NCBI GenBank assembly: GCA_020226215.1
Contig: CM035226.1
Coordinates: 92,714,895 to 92,778,894 of the forward strand
Source of the DNA: Sindora glabra
Lineage: Eukaryota; Streptophyta; Magnoliopsida; Fabales; Fabaceae
Direction: 5' to 3'
DNA length: 64,000 bases
Shown: positions 1 to 9,899 of the stretch, in pieces
Layout of the letters: each line of letters begins with the position of its first letter
Position numbering within the stretch: the first letter of the stretch is position 1
Program-made: the position numbers and the translations under genes
The notes under the pieces: model-generated
Databases searched by the model: none
The model's input: only the letters and a program-made list of their open reading frames with translations
What the model was told of the DNA's origin: nothing

Positions 1-360
1 GCACAAAGCTAAATAGCAAAAGTAAAGGACGAAGGACAACCTAAGTTGACTCATCATCCTCCTCCAAAAGTGTTGCAACAGTAATTGTGCTTCCAGCACT
101 ATAGATGGCCCACCAGAGAAATGGAGATTAAAATTAGATTTGGACCATTTATGATAGCAAAGCGACAGAAGTAGTCACCATTGGCACTCGCAAGGATTGG
201 CCATTTAAAACAAGGCAAGACTTTAAGAGTGATGTACAAGTACAACCACTACAATAAAGCATAAGGAATCCTGTGCAAAGTGTTAAACAGCATGACAGAA
301 GCTGCAGAAAGACACAGACGGAAAATTCTTGGGTATACCCAGAGTACTTATAAGGTAACG

Positions 361-391
361 CCCCAGTGGGGTTGTGTGATGTCTCACAACC
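361..391. repeat. Two overlapping small hairpins
   Basis: CCCC (361-364) faces GGGG (368-371) across a 3-base loop. GGTTGTG (370-376) faces CACAACC (385-391) across an 8-base loop. The two share bases, so both cannot form fully at once. This resembles a switchable RNA element, but nothing nearby identifies a host RNA. It could be coincidence in GC-richer DNA. Confidence 0.35.
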
Positions 392-1204
392 TTTAGGCAG
401 TACTACAGTCGTGAACTATTTATAGCCCGACCACAACATTCTCCAGCAAGGAGATTATCAAGCAAAATCATACAAAAAGGAAAGGCGGATACAAAATAAT
501 CATATTGAATGCATCATAGGGGCATGAAGTGATTGATACTATCTATTGTAACGAGATGTAAAAACAGGCAAAGACCATGGATTTATAGGGTCAGTTCATT
601 GACTTCTTGCAGACTAAGCTTGTATTTACAGGACCATATTCAAACAAACTTTGGCGAGAAATCCCTGACGGGATTTGGACAATGTATGCTCTATCAGCCC
701 CATCCCAGCTGTTTTACATTTGTCATGCCTAGAATAACAATGCTGGTAATCTTTACCCCTTTTTTATTCAGCTAAAGAAAGTCATACTCTAAGGCAGCAA
801 GAATTGACAGTTAGTTTCTCAACCTGGTTGTCTATTCCTATCGATCCAGAGCACAACTAAATGGACTTTTTGGTATGCAAGATTCAAGAGTATTTAAGAC
901 ACTATCGATTGAGCTTTGAAGACTAACCAATCGAATTAATCAGTGGCTTCTTGGTGTTAGTCTCCCTAGCAGAAATTTAATCTAGAAAGAAGAGAAATTT
1001 AATCTAGAAAGAGAGCAGTGCACAAGATCCCATGCATACCAAGTTGCCATGAAGAAGAAGACCGTTCCATTCACCGGCCTGCAGGTTCATGTAACACAGT
1101 GTAATTCAAGCTTTCAGAAAATAGGAAAGAACCTGCAAAATTGAATGGAATTTCATACATAATAATTAGGCTCTAAAGAAGAATGGGCAATAGATGCAAC
1201 TAGT

Positions 1205-1264
1205 TCACACTGGGGCTCAAACCTTTGCGGAACCCACACTATCACAGTGTGAGCCCCAGTGTGA
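1205..1264. repeat. 15-bp perfect inverted repeat with 30-base loop
   Basis: Arms 1205-1219 (TCACACTGGGGCTCA) and 1250-1264 are exact reverse complements, separated by 30 bases. The arms are GC-rich against an AT-rich background, which makes chance pairing less likely. A transcript would fold into a short stable hairpin. The arm is shorter than a typical plant microRNA precursor duplex, and no target site duplication was seen that would make it a MITE. Confidence 0.6.
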
Positions 1265-2944
1265 GAAATAGTCCCACCCTTCCCTTGGTTTGCAAGTTGC
1301 CTGCTTGTTATTTACCTGCAACTATATATGAGGATCAGCAATTTCATTCTCTTTTATCTTTCAGAAGTGTCTAGAATCCGCAGGGCTCACAAATAAGACA
1401 GGGATTAAAGTATTACATTAATTCTTTTCATACCAAGGATCATAGACCTCATCTTGAAGCACATTACATCATTAATAATTACATGAAATCATTCCTTACT
1501 ATCGAGAACTACCAAGAACAACTGTAATCATCAAGGTAGTTGCTAATCATATATTATGAATATCTTAGCATTATTTTTGTTATTGTGACTGTTATTTGTT
1601 AAATAGAGAGAAGAAATACACAAAAAGCTATATGTCTTCACCTGTTTCAATTAGTCTATAAATGTGCAAATGCCAATTAGCATTCCCCAGCATGCATGTA
1701 TACAAATTCTTGTTCAAAACTAAAGATTCTATCCCATAAGTAACAACGCCTCAAGTTGATGAATAATGATCAGGATAAAGATTGGTAACAACTAACATAA
1801 TCAACAAGGGTAAGCTTCTCTTATCAAATCAAATCCTTAGTCAGAAGCCTGCAAAATAATTCTAAGTTCTTCCTGGTTCGAGAGATTCTGATTATAATAC
1901 AAGATGAAAGGGCAAAAGAATGAAAGTTCTAAAATCTGAAAAGCAAAATAATGGTGGAAGTGAATTGCAGTACTGGTAAATCAAGTGTAAAGTGAATTGC
2001 AGTACCTAGCTTCTGACTTAATCGTCAGCTAAATCAAGTGTAAAGCGAAAAAAAAAAATGCATGTTGAAAAGTTCCGTCCCATAAATTGATTATCATGAC
2101 TGCAGCACAGAAAAATTCTCAAAAACAGATCCTCTGACCTAAAGCAATTACACTTCTTTAAACGTACCCCAAGGGAAGGGAAATGAGAACAGGCTGACTT
2201 AAATCATACTATTTCTGTATGCATTCTGCTTTAGAAATCATTTTACTGTCCAGAAATTGTAATTGGGAGAGCATTCCATTTATCAGCAATATTGTTATTC
2301 GCAGTTCCGCAATGGACAAATACTAAACTTATCATCTAATTCATTCTTAAAAGGATTGAAATGTCAAATGCCATAAATCAATATTTCCTGGTCAATTGAT
2401 ATTCAAATAGACATTGCATGAACAAGTGAACTCTTCTCATCAAAAGAAAAGTGAACTTCATTACTTACATGAGTTCATGCAAAATTTGAATCTACCGAGG
2501 GACCATCAAAACTAGGGTTGAAATCACTAAACGCCAGCCTCTAGCCATGTTCTGGTGCCACACCAAAAGGTCGGCCTACTTCCCCAGTATGCAAATGACC
2601 ACGACACATCAATAGGTCCATTGCCAAATCACCATTAAGCTTGCAGATAATTTGTAAGAAACCTTGATTACATGTAAAAGTCTCAGTACCACAGAACAGT
2701 TTCAAGCAGTTACTAGCCACTTACCATTAGTTTCACAGTCAGCTTAGTCTTTCTAGCAATAGATCTACAAGTGGCAAGAAGAAAGTTAAAATTAGAAAAT
2801 TAAAAAAAAACTCAGTAATATATTATGGTCCACAAGTAATTGTGATAGAAAATCTCAGTTGCAAGTTATCCAACAAAGGCTCCATGACAACAAGGGGAAA
2901 AGCCAAGGCATACTGGTTTTATATACCTTTTTCTTTTTTGGTTG

Positions 2945-2965
2945 CCCCCCCCCCCCCCGGGGGGG
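2945..2965. repeat. C14-G7 homopolymer junction
   Basis: Fourteen C (2945-2958) are followed directly by seven G (2959-2965) in an AT-rich intergenic setting. The tract is self-complementary across the junction. Such runs are mutable and are also frequent sites of sequencing-length error, so the exact run lengths are doubtful. Confidence 0.8.
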
Positions 2966-3372
2966 TAGCAGAGGGTAACACGGAGACTTTATCCTAAACC
3001 CTTACTGCTAGCCCAGGTCAAGTTAGTTGAAGACAAGTTTATAAGTGAAAACCCTTGCAAATTAAAGCAATTAAGAGATATCTCTAGGAGCAAATCAAGA
3101 ACAAGAGGAAAAAGAGTTTCTGATTGATTTGATATAACTACAAAAAGAAAATAACAGTAAAAAAAATGATATTGATATGCTATTCCTTTCTTGTTACAAT
3201 GTTCAAAACAACAGGATATTGTTCATAACTTGATCAACAGAGAATAAATTAATCGCCATTCTGTACATTATAGCTAAAATAAATCGAACAACAAAGAAAG
3301 CGAAAAGACTAGCTCATAAATTGTAACATAAATTCCCCATACAACAAATTCAAATCAGATTTCTCATTCAAC

Positions 3373-4329
3373 TCATGAAGCTTGATTTAGTAATGAATCG
3401 AACCGCGAATCTCTCAACATATTGCCATTATTCCCATCATCAAGTAACAACACCTTCAGCAACTCCACCGCCTTGCTCTTCCCTTTTGTGCTGCCATTTT
3501 CAGCCACATCCGCAATGCCATCGAACGCCCCTAAACATCTCTCCCTGACATCCATGGCAACTCTCTCCCCTCCACACATAACCAAATTCAGCAACCCTGA
3601 AACAGCATTCTCCTTAGTTCTAATACTCGAACCAGTAATCAAATCCAATAGATCAACCAATACCCCAACTCCTGCAACCTTCTGAAAAGCCTTCTCACTC
3701 TCTTCACAGCCGGCAATTTGAGCAATCACTGCGGTTGCGTCCTCCACAATCCCAACCCTCCCATCCTTCACAACCAGAGAGAAAAGTGGCGGAATCGCGC
3801 CCAGCTGGATCATGGTGCTTCTATTAAGCGGGTAAAGCGCAATCCCAAACAATGCCTTAAGAGCATCCTTGATCGATCGAGGCGGCGAATTGAGGCTTTT
3901 GACAATATCCACTAATGCGTAAACAATGTCACGTTTCGAACCTATTATTGGTCGGTATTCATCAACTACAAGGAGGCTATATAACGTAGCAGCAGATGAT
4001 TGAACGGCAGAAGCAGAAGATGTGGATTTATGGTGCGAAAGGACATGCGAAATCGCGTCGAGAACGCCGCGGGTCGACATTAGGGCTTCTCTGCTTGAAA
4101 TCGAGATGTTCAGCAGAGTGGCTGCAGCGTTTTCTTGGGAAGCGTGGGAAGAAGAAAAGAGGGTTTCGGCCAAATAAGGAATGGCGCCCGATTCAGCAAT
4201 CAGAGGCCGAGTTTCTGTGTCTTCCTTGGTCATAAGCCGAAGCTCGCAAATAGCTTCAATTCGGGTTTGCTCCGAAACAGAGCTTAGCTTTGTCACAAGA
4301 GCCCTAATTTTTCTATGCTTTGGTTCCAT
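3373..4329 (-). CDS. Armadillo-repeat protein without a U-box
   Basis: A single-exon gene for 318 residues. The start is ATG at 4329 (MEPKHRKIRA). The open frame extends upstream to 4353, but that position is TTG and no other in-frame ATG lies between it and an upstream stop. The protein is almost wholly helical ARM repeat. Repeat signatures are G-A-I-P-x-L near residues 48-52 and 178-181, and the ENAAATLLNIS-type helix at 67-77, with a related ENAVSGLLNLV helix at 240-250. Plant ARM repeats of this type are best known from PUB-ARM ubiquitin ligases, but this protein has no N-terminal U-box and is far shorter. It therefore belongs with the stand-alone ARM proteins, which act as protein-binding scaffolds, and a ligase activity should not be assumed. 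The C-terminal 20 residues are acidic then polar and fall outside the repeats. No frameshift or stop is seen, so it looks intact. There is no intron in the CDS; untranslated introns cannot be excluded. Confidence 0.88.
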   Translation of the reverse strand: MEPKHRKIRALVTKLSSVSEQTRIEAICELRLMTKEDTETRPLIAESGAIPYLAETLFSSSHASQENAAATLLNISISSREALMSTRGVLDAISHVLSHHKSTSSASAVQSSAATLYSLLVVDEYRPIIGSKRDIVYALVDIVKSLNSPPRSIKDALKALFGIALYPLNRSTMIQLGAIPPLFSLVVKDGRVGIVEDATAVIAQIAGCEESEKAFQKVAGVGVLVDLLDLITGSSIRTKENAVSGLLNLVMCGGERVAMDVRERCLGAFDGIADVAENGSTKGKSKAVELLKVLLLDDGNNGNMLRDSRFDSLLNQAS

Positions 4330-5150
4330 TGAAGCACCCAGCTCTTCAGCCAAGCTCCAATCTTTCTCGTCTGGGATTCTTCCAAACGGTCAGTTTCAGA
4401 AATTTCCTTGTTCTTCAGCCAAAACTTGATCGTTTATCCTCTGAGTTGCTTTGAAATGGTTAACGAAACTGCAAAAACATCTTATTCTTCAGCAAATCTT
4501 CGTATTTTTCGATGAAATGGCTAATGAAATTCTGGGAGCACCTTATAGCAAGATGCAAAGCTAAGATTTTGTCTTCAAAATCTGTCTGAAATTGAAATTT
4601 AATTACGGGGTTGGCGCTGAATTGTCAAAGTGTACAAGAGTGGTGAGAAGCACATAGCAATTGATAAGGAAATGTGAGAAACGGTAAGAGAGAACAATGA
4701 AGGTAGCTTAAGAGAAGGAGCTATATTGAGAAAACGACGAAAGTGTATTTTTTTTTTTTTTGGCCATAAACATGTTTCACTTTCAAAAACTACTGAAGAG
4801 GTTGGCGCCAGCCATTGACTATTTTCCATTGCTTTGTGATGAAGAAGATGACAGTTTTGATTCCTTTCATACGGATTTAACCGGGAGATAATCAGCGTTT
4901 TCTCCGTACACGTTTGTTTAAAAAAAACATTTAAAAATTTAGAGTTGGCCTGAACAATCTTTTTTCAAAGTTCAACCTGGTTTGGTTTATTCGGGAAGGA
5001 TGTATGATTGCTGAAGCAGGGAAAGCCCACAAACCAGCTGTTAATTCGCGGATTTTGAGGAATTTAAATTGTGTATTTGACTGTCGCTATAAATGCCTGG
5101 TTTGTGAGGAAAACGGCTTGTACGGCCAACTCGTGGATAGGCCGAACTAA
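4330..5150. other. 5' flank and promoter region of the ARM gene
   Basis: This lies upstream of the minus-strand ARM gene. It is less AT-rich than the DNA beyond 5150 and contains no convincing coding region; a 76-codon frame at 4599-4829 has no recognisable domain. A T-tract (about 4748-4761, plus strand) is present. No TATA box could be assigned with confidence. Confidence 0.45.
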
Positions 5151-6460
5151 TTTGCGCGCTTTCTTTATTTTTTTTAATTTTTTAATTTTTATACAAATTT
5201 AAATATTCAATTTATATAAAATTATATTTTATTTATTCATTTATAATTATATAAAATTATATTATGAATAATTTATAAATAATATTTTTATTTCATGAAT
5301 ATTTTAATGATTTATATTTTATATATATAATATTTTTTAAAATTATATATAAATTTAAAATATATTATAATTTATTTATAAATAAATATATAATATTTTA
5401 AAATAATTTAAATTTGTTTATTTAAAAATTAAAAAAAATCCACAAGCTAACTTCTAAATTAGAACCCCCATATTAAAAGGTGCAAATGGGCCCATAAACG
5501 AATCAACTCCTTCATTCAACAACTTTGGAAGGAAGTAATTCTTCAAAGGGAAGTAAACTCTTTTTGAAGTTTGTTTTAAAAGGATTCGAAATTATTTAGT
5601 TAATTTCAAAAAATTAATATTTTTAAAAAATTAAATTATTGTATTTTTCTTGGTTTATTTCTCAATTTCCTATGAATTCTAATCGAAATAAATAATATAA
5701 TTTTTAAAATTATAATATAAAAATAAAAAATATTGCTTCTTAAGAATTAATTTCTTGTATTTTATTTGATTTAATTTTAAACTTCTTAAGAAGTATTATT
5801 AAAATAATAATATAACTTTAAAATTGTAATATAAAAACATAAATATAAATAACTTTAATTATTTTTTATCTTTTTTAAATTATATTTCTAATTTTTCTTT
5901 TAATCATAATTTCTTAAAAAATTGTAATTTTTTTAATTTATTATGATAAGGTAAAACAAAGTTAAATACAAAAATTAAAATTAAGAAAAATATCATTTAA
6001 ATAATTAAATTAATAAATAATTAATTCTACTAAATTTATAGATAAGAAATACGTCATTTTTCATTTTTATAAACAATATTAAAATAATAAATATAAAACA
6101 ATATAATTATATTTAGAATTAAATTTTTATTATAATTATATTTAAAATTTATATTTATGATATATATTTAATATTTATTTTATATAGTACTCATTATATT
6201 TATTATATAATTAATAAAATAATTATTATAATTTTTAAATGATAGCAATAAAAATTCATAGTGATCATTAATGTAGGAGTCATTTTGTATTCCTATCTAT
6301 AAATAGAATAAAAAAATTTTCTCATCAGATAAGGTATGAATAAGTAATTTTTCATAATTTGTGAATAATAGAACTTCTTCATCTTCATCTATTTTGATAA
6401 TTTTTCTAGGAAGTTGCATTTTCTATATTATTTCAGTAGTGATATTCTATAATACTAAAA
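5150..6460. other. AT-rich low-complexity DNA
   Basis: More than 1.3 kb is made almost only of A/T-rich words such as ATTTATAAT and AATATT. No domain, RNA gene or clear repeat structure was recognised. Confidence 0.7.
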
Positions 6461-6468
6461 CAAATATG

Positions 6469-6555
6469 AATACTAATTGCTCACAAAACAAGAAAAAATA
6501 TCTTCCCATGAATCTAAATGGAAATATAAAAAAGAATACTAATTGCTCACAAAAC
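6469..6555 (+). repeat. 21-bp direct repeat, 66-bp period
   Basis: AATACTAATTGCTCACAAAA plus C occurs at 6469-6489 and exactly again at 6535-6555. The 66-bp spacing keeps frame (22 codons). It sits at the 5' end of the recognisable LINE sequence and looks like a local duplication of that element. Confidence 0.75.
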
Positions 6556-6899
6556 GGGAAAGCTTTAAAATGTACAAAAGATATAATTGTTGCTGGTTTG
6601 TTTTTGGGTAGTTGATAATGGAAAAAATATTAATTTTTGGTTTGATCATTAGATAGGGTTAACAAAATTTAGAAGTTGTATTCAGGGACCATTAAGTCAT
6701 AATAAAAGTAATCTTTTAGTACATAATATAATCAACCAAGGAACTTAGGATTTATCAAATTTATCCTTTGAATTACCTCATGAATTAATCAATATTATAA
6801 AAAGAATCCCTTTTAGTCTTATTGAGAGGGAAGATAAATTGGTTTAGGGAATGTTTAAATATGGATTATGTACTATTAGCAACATTATAACTTTATTAA

Positions 6900-7150
6900 A
6901 GTAGCTGATTCCCCACTACTAAATATGAAACTTGCTTGGATATGGAAAATACCAACTTTATCAAAAATTCAATTTTTTATATGACTTATAATGTTAAATA
7001 AAAAACCTGACAAAAGACCTTTTGATTCATATAGGCTTGAATGTGTCTCCAATTTGTGCATCATGTGATATTGGAATTGATAATATTACCCATATTCTTT
7101 GTGAATGTCAAATAGCCATGAATTTATGGAATAACCTTCTAATTCTAGCA
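6900..7150 (+). pseudogene. LINE zinc-binding (zf-RVT) domain remnant
   Basis: Two frames together give a W-K-I-P...SKIQFF helix and then C-x2-C (codons 7055 and 7064), H (7091), C (7100) and C (7106), followed by MNLWNNL. This is the zf-RVT pattern found after the reverse transcriptase of plant L1 elements. A frame change around 7005-7020 and a stop in place of Trp after QFFI show that it is dead. Confidence 0.8.
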
Positions 7151-7419
7151 CCTTTTAATGTTTCCTTTCATATGGACTTCAATGTTTAGCTGCAATCTAA
7201 CTTAACTTCAAAAAACTAGTGTCATGATATAAATGTTTTGTGGGCAAGTTTGTTTTCTTTTGATATTTGGAGTCTTTGGTTATATTGTAATAAAAAAATA
7301 TTTCCAAGATAACCAAGGATTTGAAAATTTTAATTTGAAAAAAACTAATATTTCAAAAGTCATGGAATTTTAGGTTATTATAACCCCAAGCAAAATACCT
7401 TTACAATAGTCTATTAAGG

Positions 7420-7945
7420 GAATTAAATGGGAATTTCCTCCAATGGGTTTTTATAAATTAAACACTGATGGATTTGCTAAACAAAACCTTAGTCCAATAA
7501 CATGTTCAACTGTTGTTAAGGATAGTAAAAGAGAATGAATTGCTGGATGCTCTAGAGGATTAGGTTGTTGTTCAAATTTTATGGCAAAATTTTATGGATT
7601 AAGAGATGATTTGCTTTTAGCTTATAACATGGGTTTGGTTCCTATTATTATGAAGGTTGATTCTATGCCTATTTTACATACAATTAAAAATAAGGCCCAC
7701 TCACCATCTATAAATGTTTATAGCTAGGTTAAAGATTGCAAACAATTTCTTTTAGCTTTAAGAGATCCACTTGTCAACCATGGTTATAAGGAGGCAAATT
7801 TTATTACTAACTATATTGTAAAGAACACTAATTCTGACTGTAGCACTTTAAATATTATGCACTCTCCTCCTATGCAAGTGCAATCTCTTTTGTTATATGA
7901 TACTTTAGGTAGAATGATGCCCAGAACTACGTATAGTTCTTAGTA
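7420..7945 (+). pseudogene. LINE RNase H (RVT_3-like) domain remnant
   Basis: The frame reads WEFPPMGFYKLNTDGFAK, matching the start of the plant L1 RNase H domain; the first catalytic Asp is codon 7467-7469. A further Asp is in the VDS motif (7659-7661). The second acidic residue, normally Glu in an A-E-L/F motif, is Lys here (MAKFYGL), so the domain would be inactive even without its stops. The end reads NHGYKEAN, as expected for the C-terminal H-x-Y/R-E-x-N signature. Confidence 0.82.
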
Positions 7946-7999
7946 GTTTTTTTATTGTTTTCTATTTGTACCAAAAAAAAAAGGTGAAAGCATGTGATG

Positions 8000-9826
8000 C
8001 TATGTCTATAAGTCATGTAGCAAAATCCTATGTAACACTAACTTTAAAAAATAATTTTAATCATTAATTAATTTTAAAAATCATCTTAATTTTTATAAAA
8101 TATATTTTTATTTTTCTCAACCACTACTATTTTTATCTTTCTTATTAACATTGTAAAATTTGGATTTTAGCATGATTCCCGAAGAAATAAACTTCATGTG
8201 CAAATTGAGGAACTAAATAAGAATTTAAATTGAATTAAATAATACTTTGAGTTTTTATTTTATTAAGTTAGAATTTGGACTCAATTGATTTTATATATAT
8301 TAAACCAACTTATTTGAGCATGAAGTTATTGGTTTATTAAACATAAACCTATCAAATATTTTAAATGAATTTTGGGTTATCATACTTTCAAACACAAAGA
8401 TTAATTTGCTTTATAAAAGTGTATTTCTCCATCTGACAAAATACTATTAAATTTTTTTCATTTGTTTTAGTTTGAAAATGTCAAACTTACTTTTCAAGAA
8501 ATTATCAAATTGATTACATTTCTAAATTATGTATTTCAAAAGTTAGGTAACATAATTTAATAGCTAATGTTACATATACTAAAATCAAAATAAATTAAAA
8601 TATGAATTTGTTATGCTTTTTACAACAAAAAATAATGGAAAATAGTATACATACAAGACTAAATAATTGGACTGACTTTCAAGGTCAAATTCAACTCATA
8701 ATGAGATAGTAATTAAATTGCTTTCTTAGATGAAAATCTAAGATTAGATGAAAAATAGCTAGGTTTTAACTCTTGTGATACATATAAGTTATTTTTAGCA
8801 TATAGGAAAAAAATAGGAAGCTTTTTAAGCAAGCCAAATTTTACATGGAGATAAAATTTAAAATTTAAGATTGGAGCCAAAAGTTTTTTGAAGCCAAAAT
8901 TTCAAGTTTTAAATTTGGAGTCAAATTATGACTTGGAACAAAGAATATTTAGAGCTAAAGAAAAGGTAATTTGATGTCAAAGTTATTTTCATCAAGTTTT
9001 CTTTATAAAGAGGATGTATTCTTTTGAAGACGAAAAAAAGGATAATTACACTATAACTTGTAAATTCTTTCTTGATTTCATCTTTGAAAAATTGAAACTC
9101 TCTTTCTGATTCTCACTCTAGATTGAAAACTTACAAATCCACTCTTAGAGTGTTATTGACTAAAATTTTGTAAAATCTTTTGTGTAATTGTGAGAAAAAA
9201 TCCTTCTTGAATATTGTTGGAAATCCTATTATAAATTAGTGAGATTTTATAAAATTAGATGGTGATTAAAATCCTAATGAAGATTGGCAAGATTTTATAA
9301 AGGTAAGTGATGATTGAAATTCTCATGTAGATTAGGTAAATCTTCTAAAGTTAGGTGGTTGGTAAAAATTCTAGTAAAATATTAGGTGAATCTTGTAAAA
9401 TTAGATATTATAACTTTATTAAAAATTAATGAATATCTTAAGTGATACTTGATAACTTGAGAAGAGATGAATAAACCTAAAAGACATTCTTTTTAAACCA
9501 TCAAACCTCTATAAAATTTCTTAGCATTCATTCTTATTTTCTACTCATTTATATACATATTGTTGTCTCACATAATTCACTTTTTCATATTTTTTATAAA
9601 AATAATCACTTTGTTTTATTCCTATTTTTTTTGAAGAAATTCTTTTTAATTGAAAAGAAATACATTTAAATTTCTTCTAAAATTTTTTTGAAACAACATA
9701 TTTATCAAATTTTCAAGAATTTCTCTCTTGAACTTTGTAGTTTTGTATATAATTTTATTTCAAATTTTGATTGTTAATTGTTTGTTCAAGCTAACTTTTC
9801 CTTTCTTGGGTTATTAGTTCTATCAA
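8000..9826 (+). mobile_element. Probable degraded 5' LTR and leader of the Copia element
   Basis: No coding sequence is seen. The stretch lies directly upstream of the primer-binding-like site and the gag start, so it should contain the 5' LTR. The part at 9225-9410 (tandem 48-bp units) and the TTGTTCAAGCTAACTTTTCC-like run just before the primer site resemble the end of SIRE/Maximus LTRs as I know them. The LTR start could not be placed and no matching 3' LTR was found downstream. Confidence 0.5.
9225..9410 (+). repeat. 48-50 bp tandem repeat, about 3.5 units
   Basis: Units begin near 9242 (AGATTTTATAAA), 9290, 9338 and 9388, giving periods of 48, 48 and 50 bases. Each carries a GTGATTAAAATCCTA-like core. 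They fall in the presumed LTR end of the Copia element. Confidence 0.75.
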
Positions 9827-9840
9827 TTGATATCCGAACT
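9827..9840 (+). promoter_or_regulatory. Primer-binding-like site of the Copia element
   Basis: TTGATATCCGAACT closely resembles the TTGGTATCAGAGCT region of Copia elements primed by initiator tRNA-Met, with a few substitutions. It sits about 70 bases before the recognisable gag start, the right place and orientation. Confidence 0.6.
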
Positions 9841-9899
9841 TGGTTTCACATTTTTAAAGTCTAACAATTTTATAAGTTAAGATCTTGTAAATAATAGAG

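Larger units (their letters stand above)
1..3372. other. Intergenic or 3' flank of the ARM gene, no coding region seen
   Basis: I see no supportable coding region on either strand. The stretch is less AT-rich than the rest of the intergenic DNA and lacks transposon domains. It lies downstream of the minus-strand ARM gene, so it may hold a long 3' untranslated region or an unrecognised transcript. Local structures (a hairpin pair near 361-391, a 15-bp inverted repeat at 1205-1264, a C/G homopolymer junction at 2945-2965) are listed separately. An 80-codon open frame near 533-775 has no recognisable composition or domain and is treated as chance. Confidence 0.5.
6530..7983 (+). mobile_element. 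5'-truncated LINE (non-LTR retrotransposon) 3' end
   Basis: The translation, shifting frame and crossing several stops, follows the C-terminal third of plant L1-type ORF2. It begins with a KALKCTKDIIVAGLF segment leading to a V-x-NGKNINFW motif (about 6556-6650). A LSFELPHELINIIKRIPFSL linker (about 6755-6820) follows, then a reverse-transcriptase zinc-binding domain, an RNase H domain, and a 10-base A-run at about 7973-7982. The A-run fits a LINE poly(A) end. Endonuclease and the reverse transcriptase core are absent, as expected for 5' truncation. Multiple stops and frame changes make it a fossil. No flanking target site duplication was confirmed. Confidence 0.82.

Noticed and set aside
533..775. 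80-codon open frame, plus strand
   Set aside because: No domain, no supporting start context, and composition like the surrounding non-coding DNA.
3422..4429. Four plus-strand frames over the ARM gene
   Set aside because: Antisense shadows of the minus-strand ARM gene.
6361..6615. 84-codon frame with a hydrophobic start
   Set aside because: Begins with GTG and overlaps the LINE; its end (KALKCTKDIIVAGLF) is LINE sequence, so it is not an independent membrane protein.
8000..9826. Full-length LTR pair for the Copia element
   Set aside because: 13510-14290 does not resemble 8000-9826, so no 3' LTR could be matched and intact ends are not claimed.
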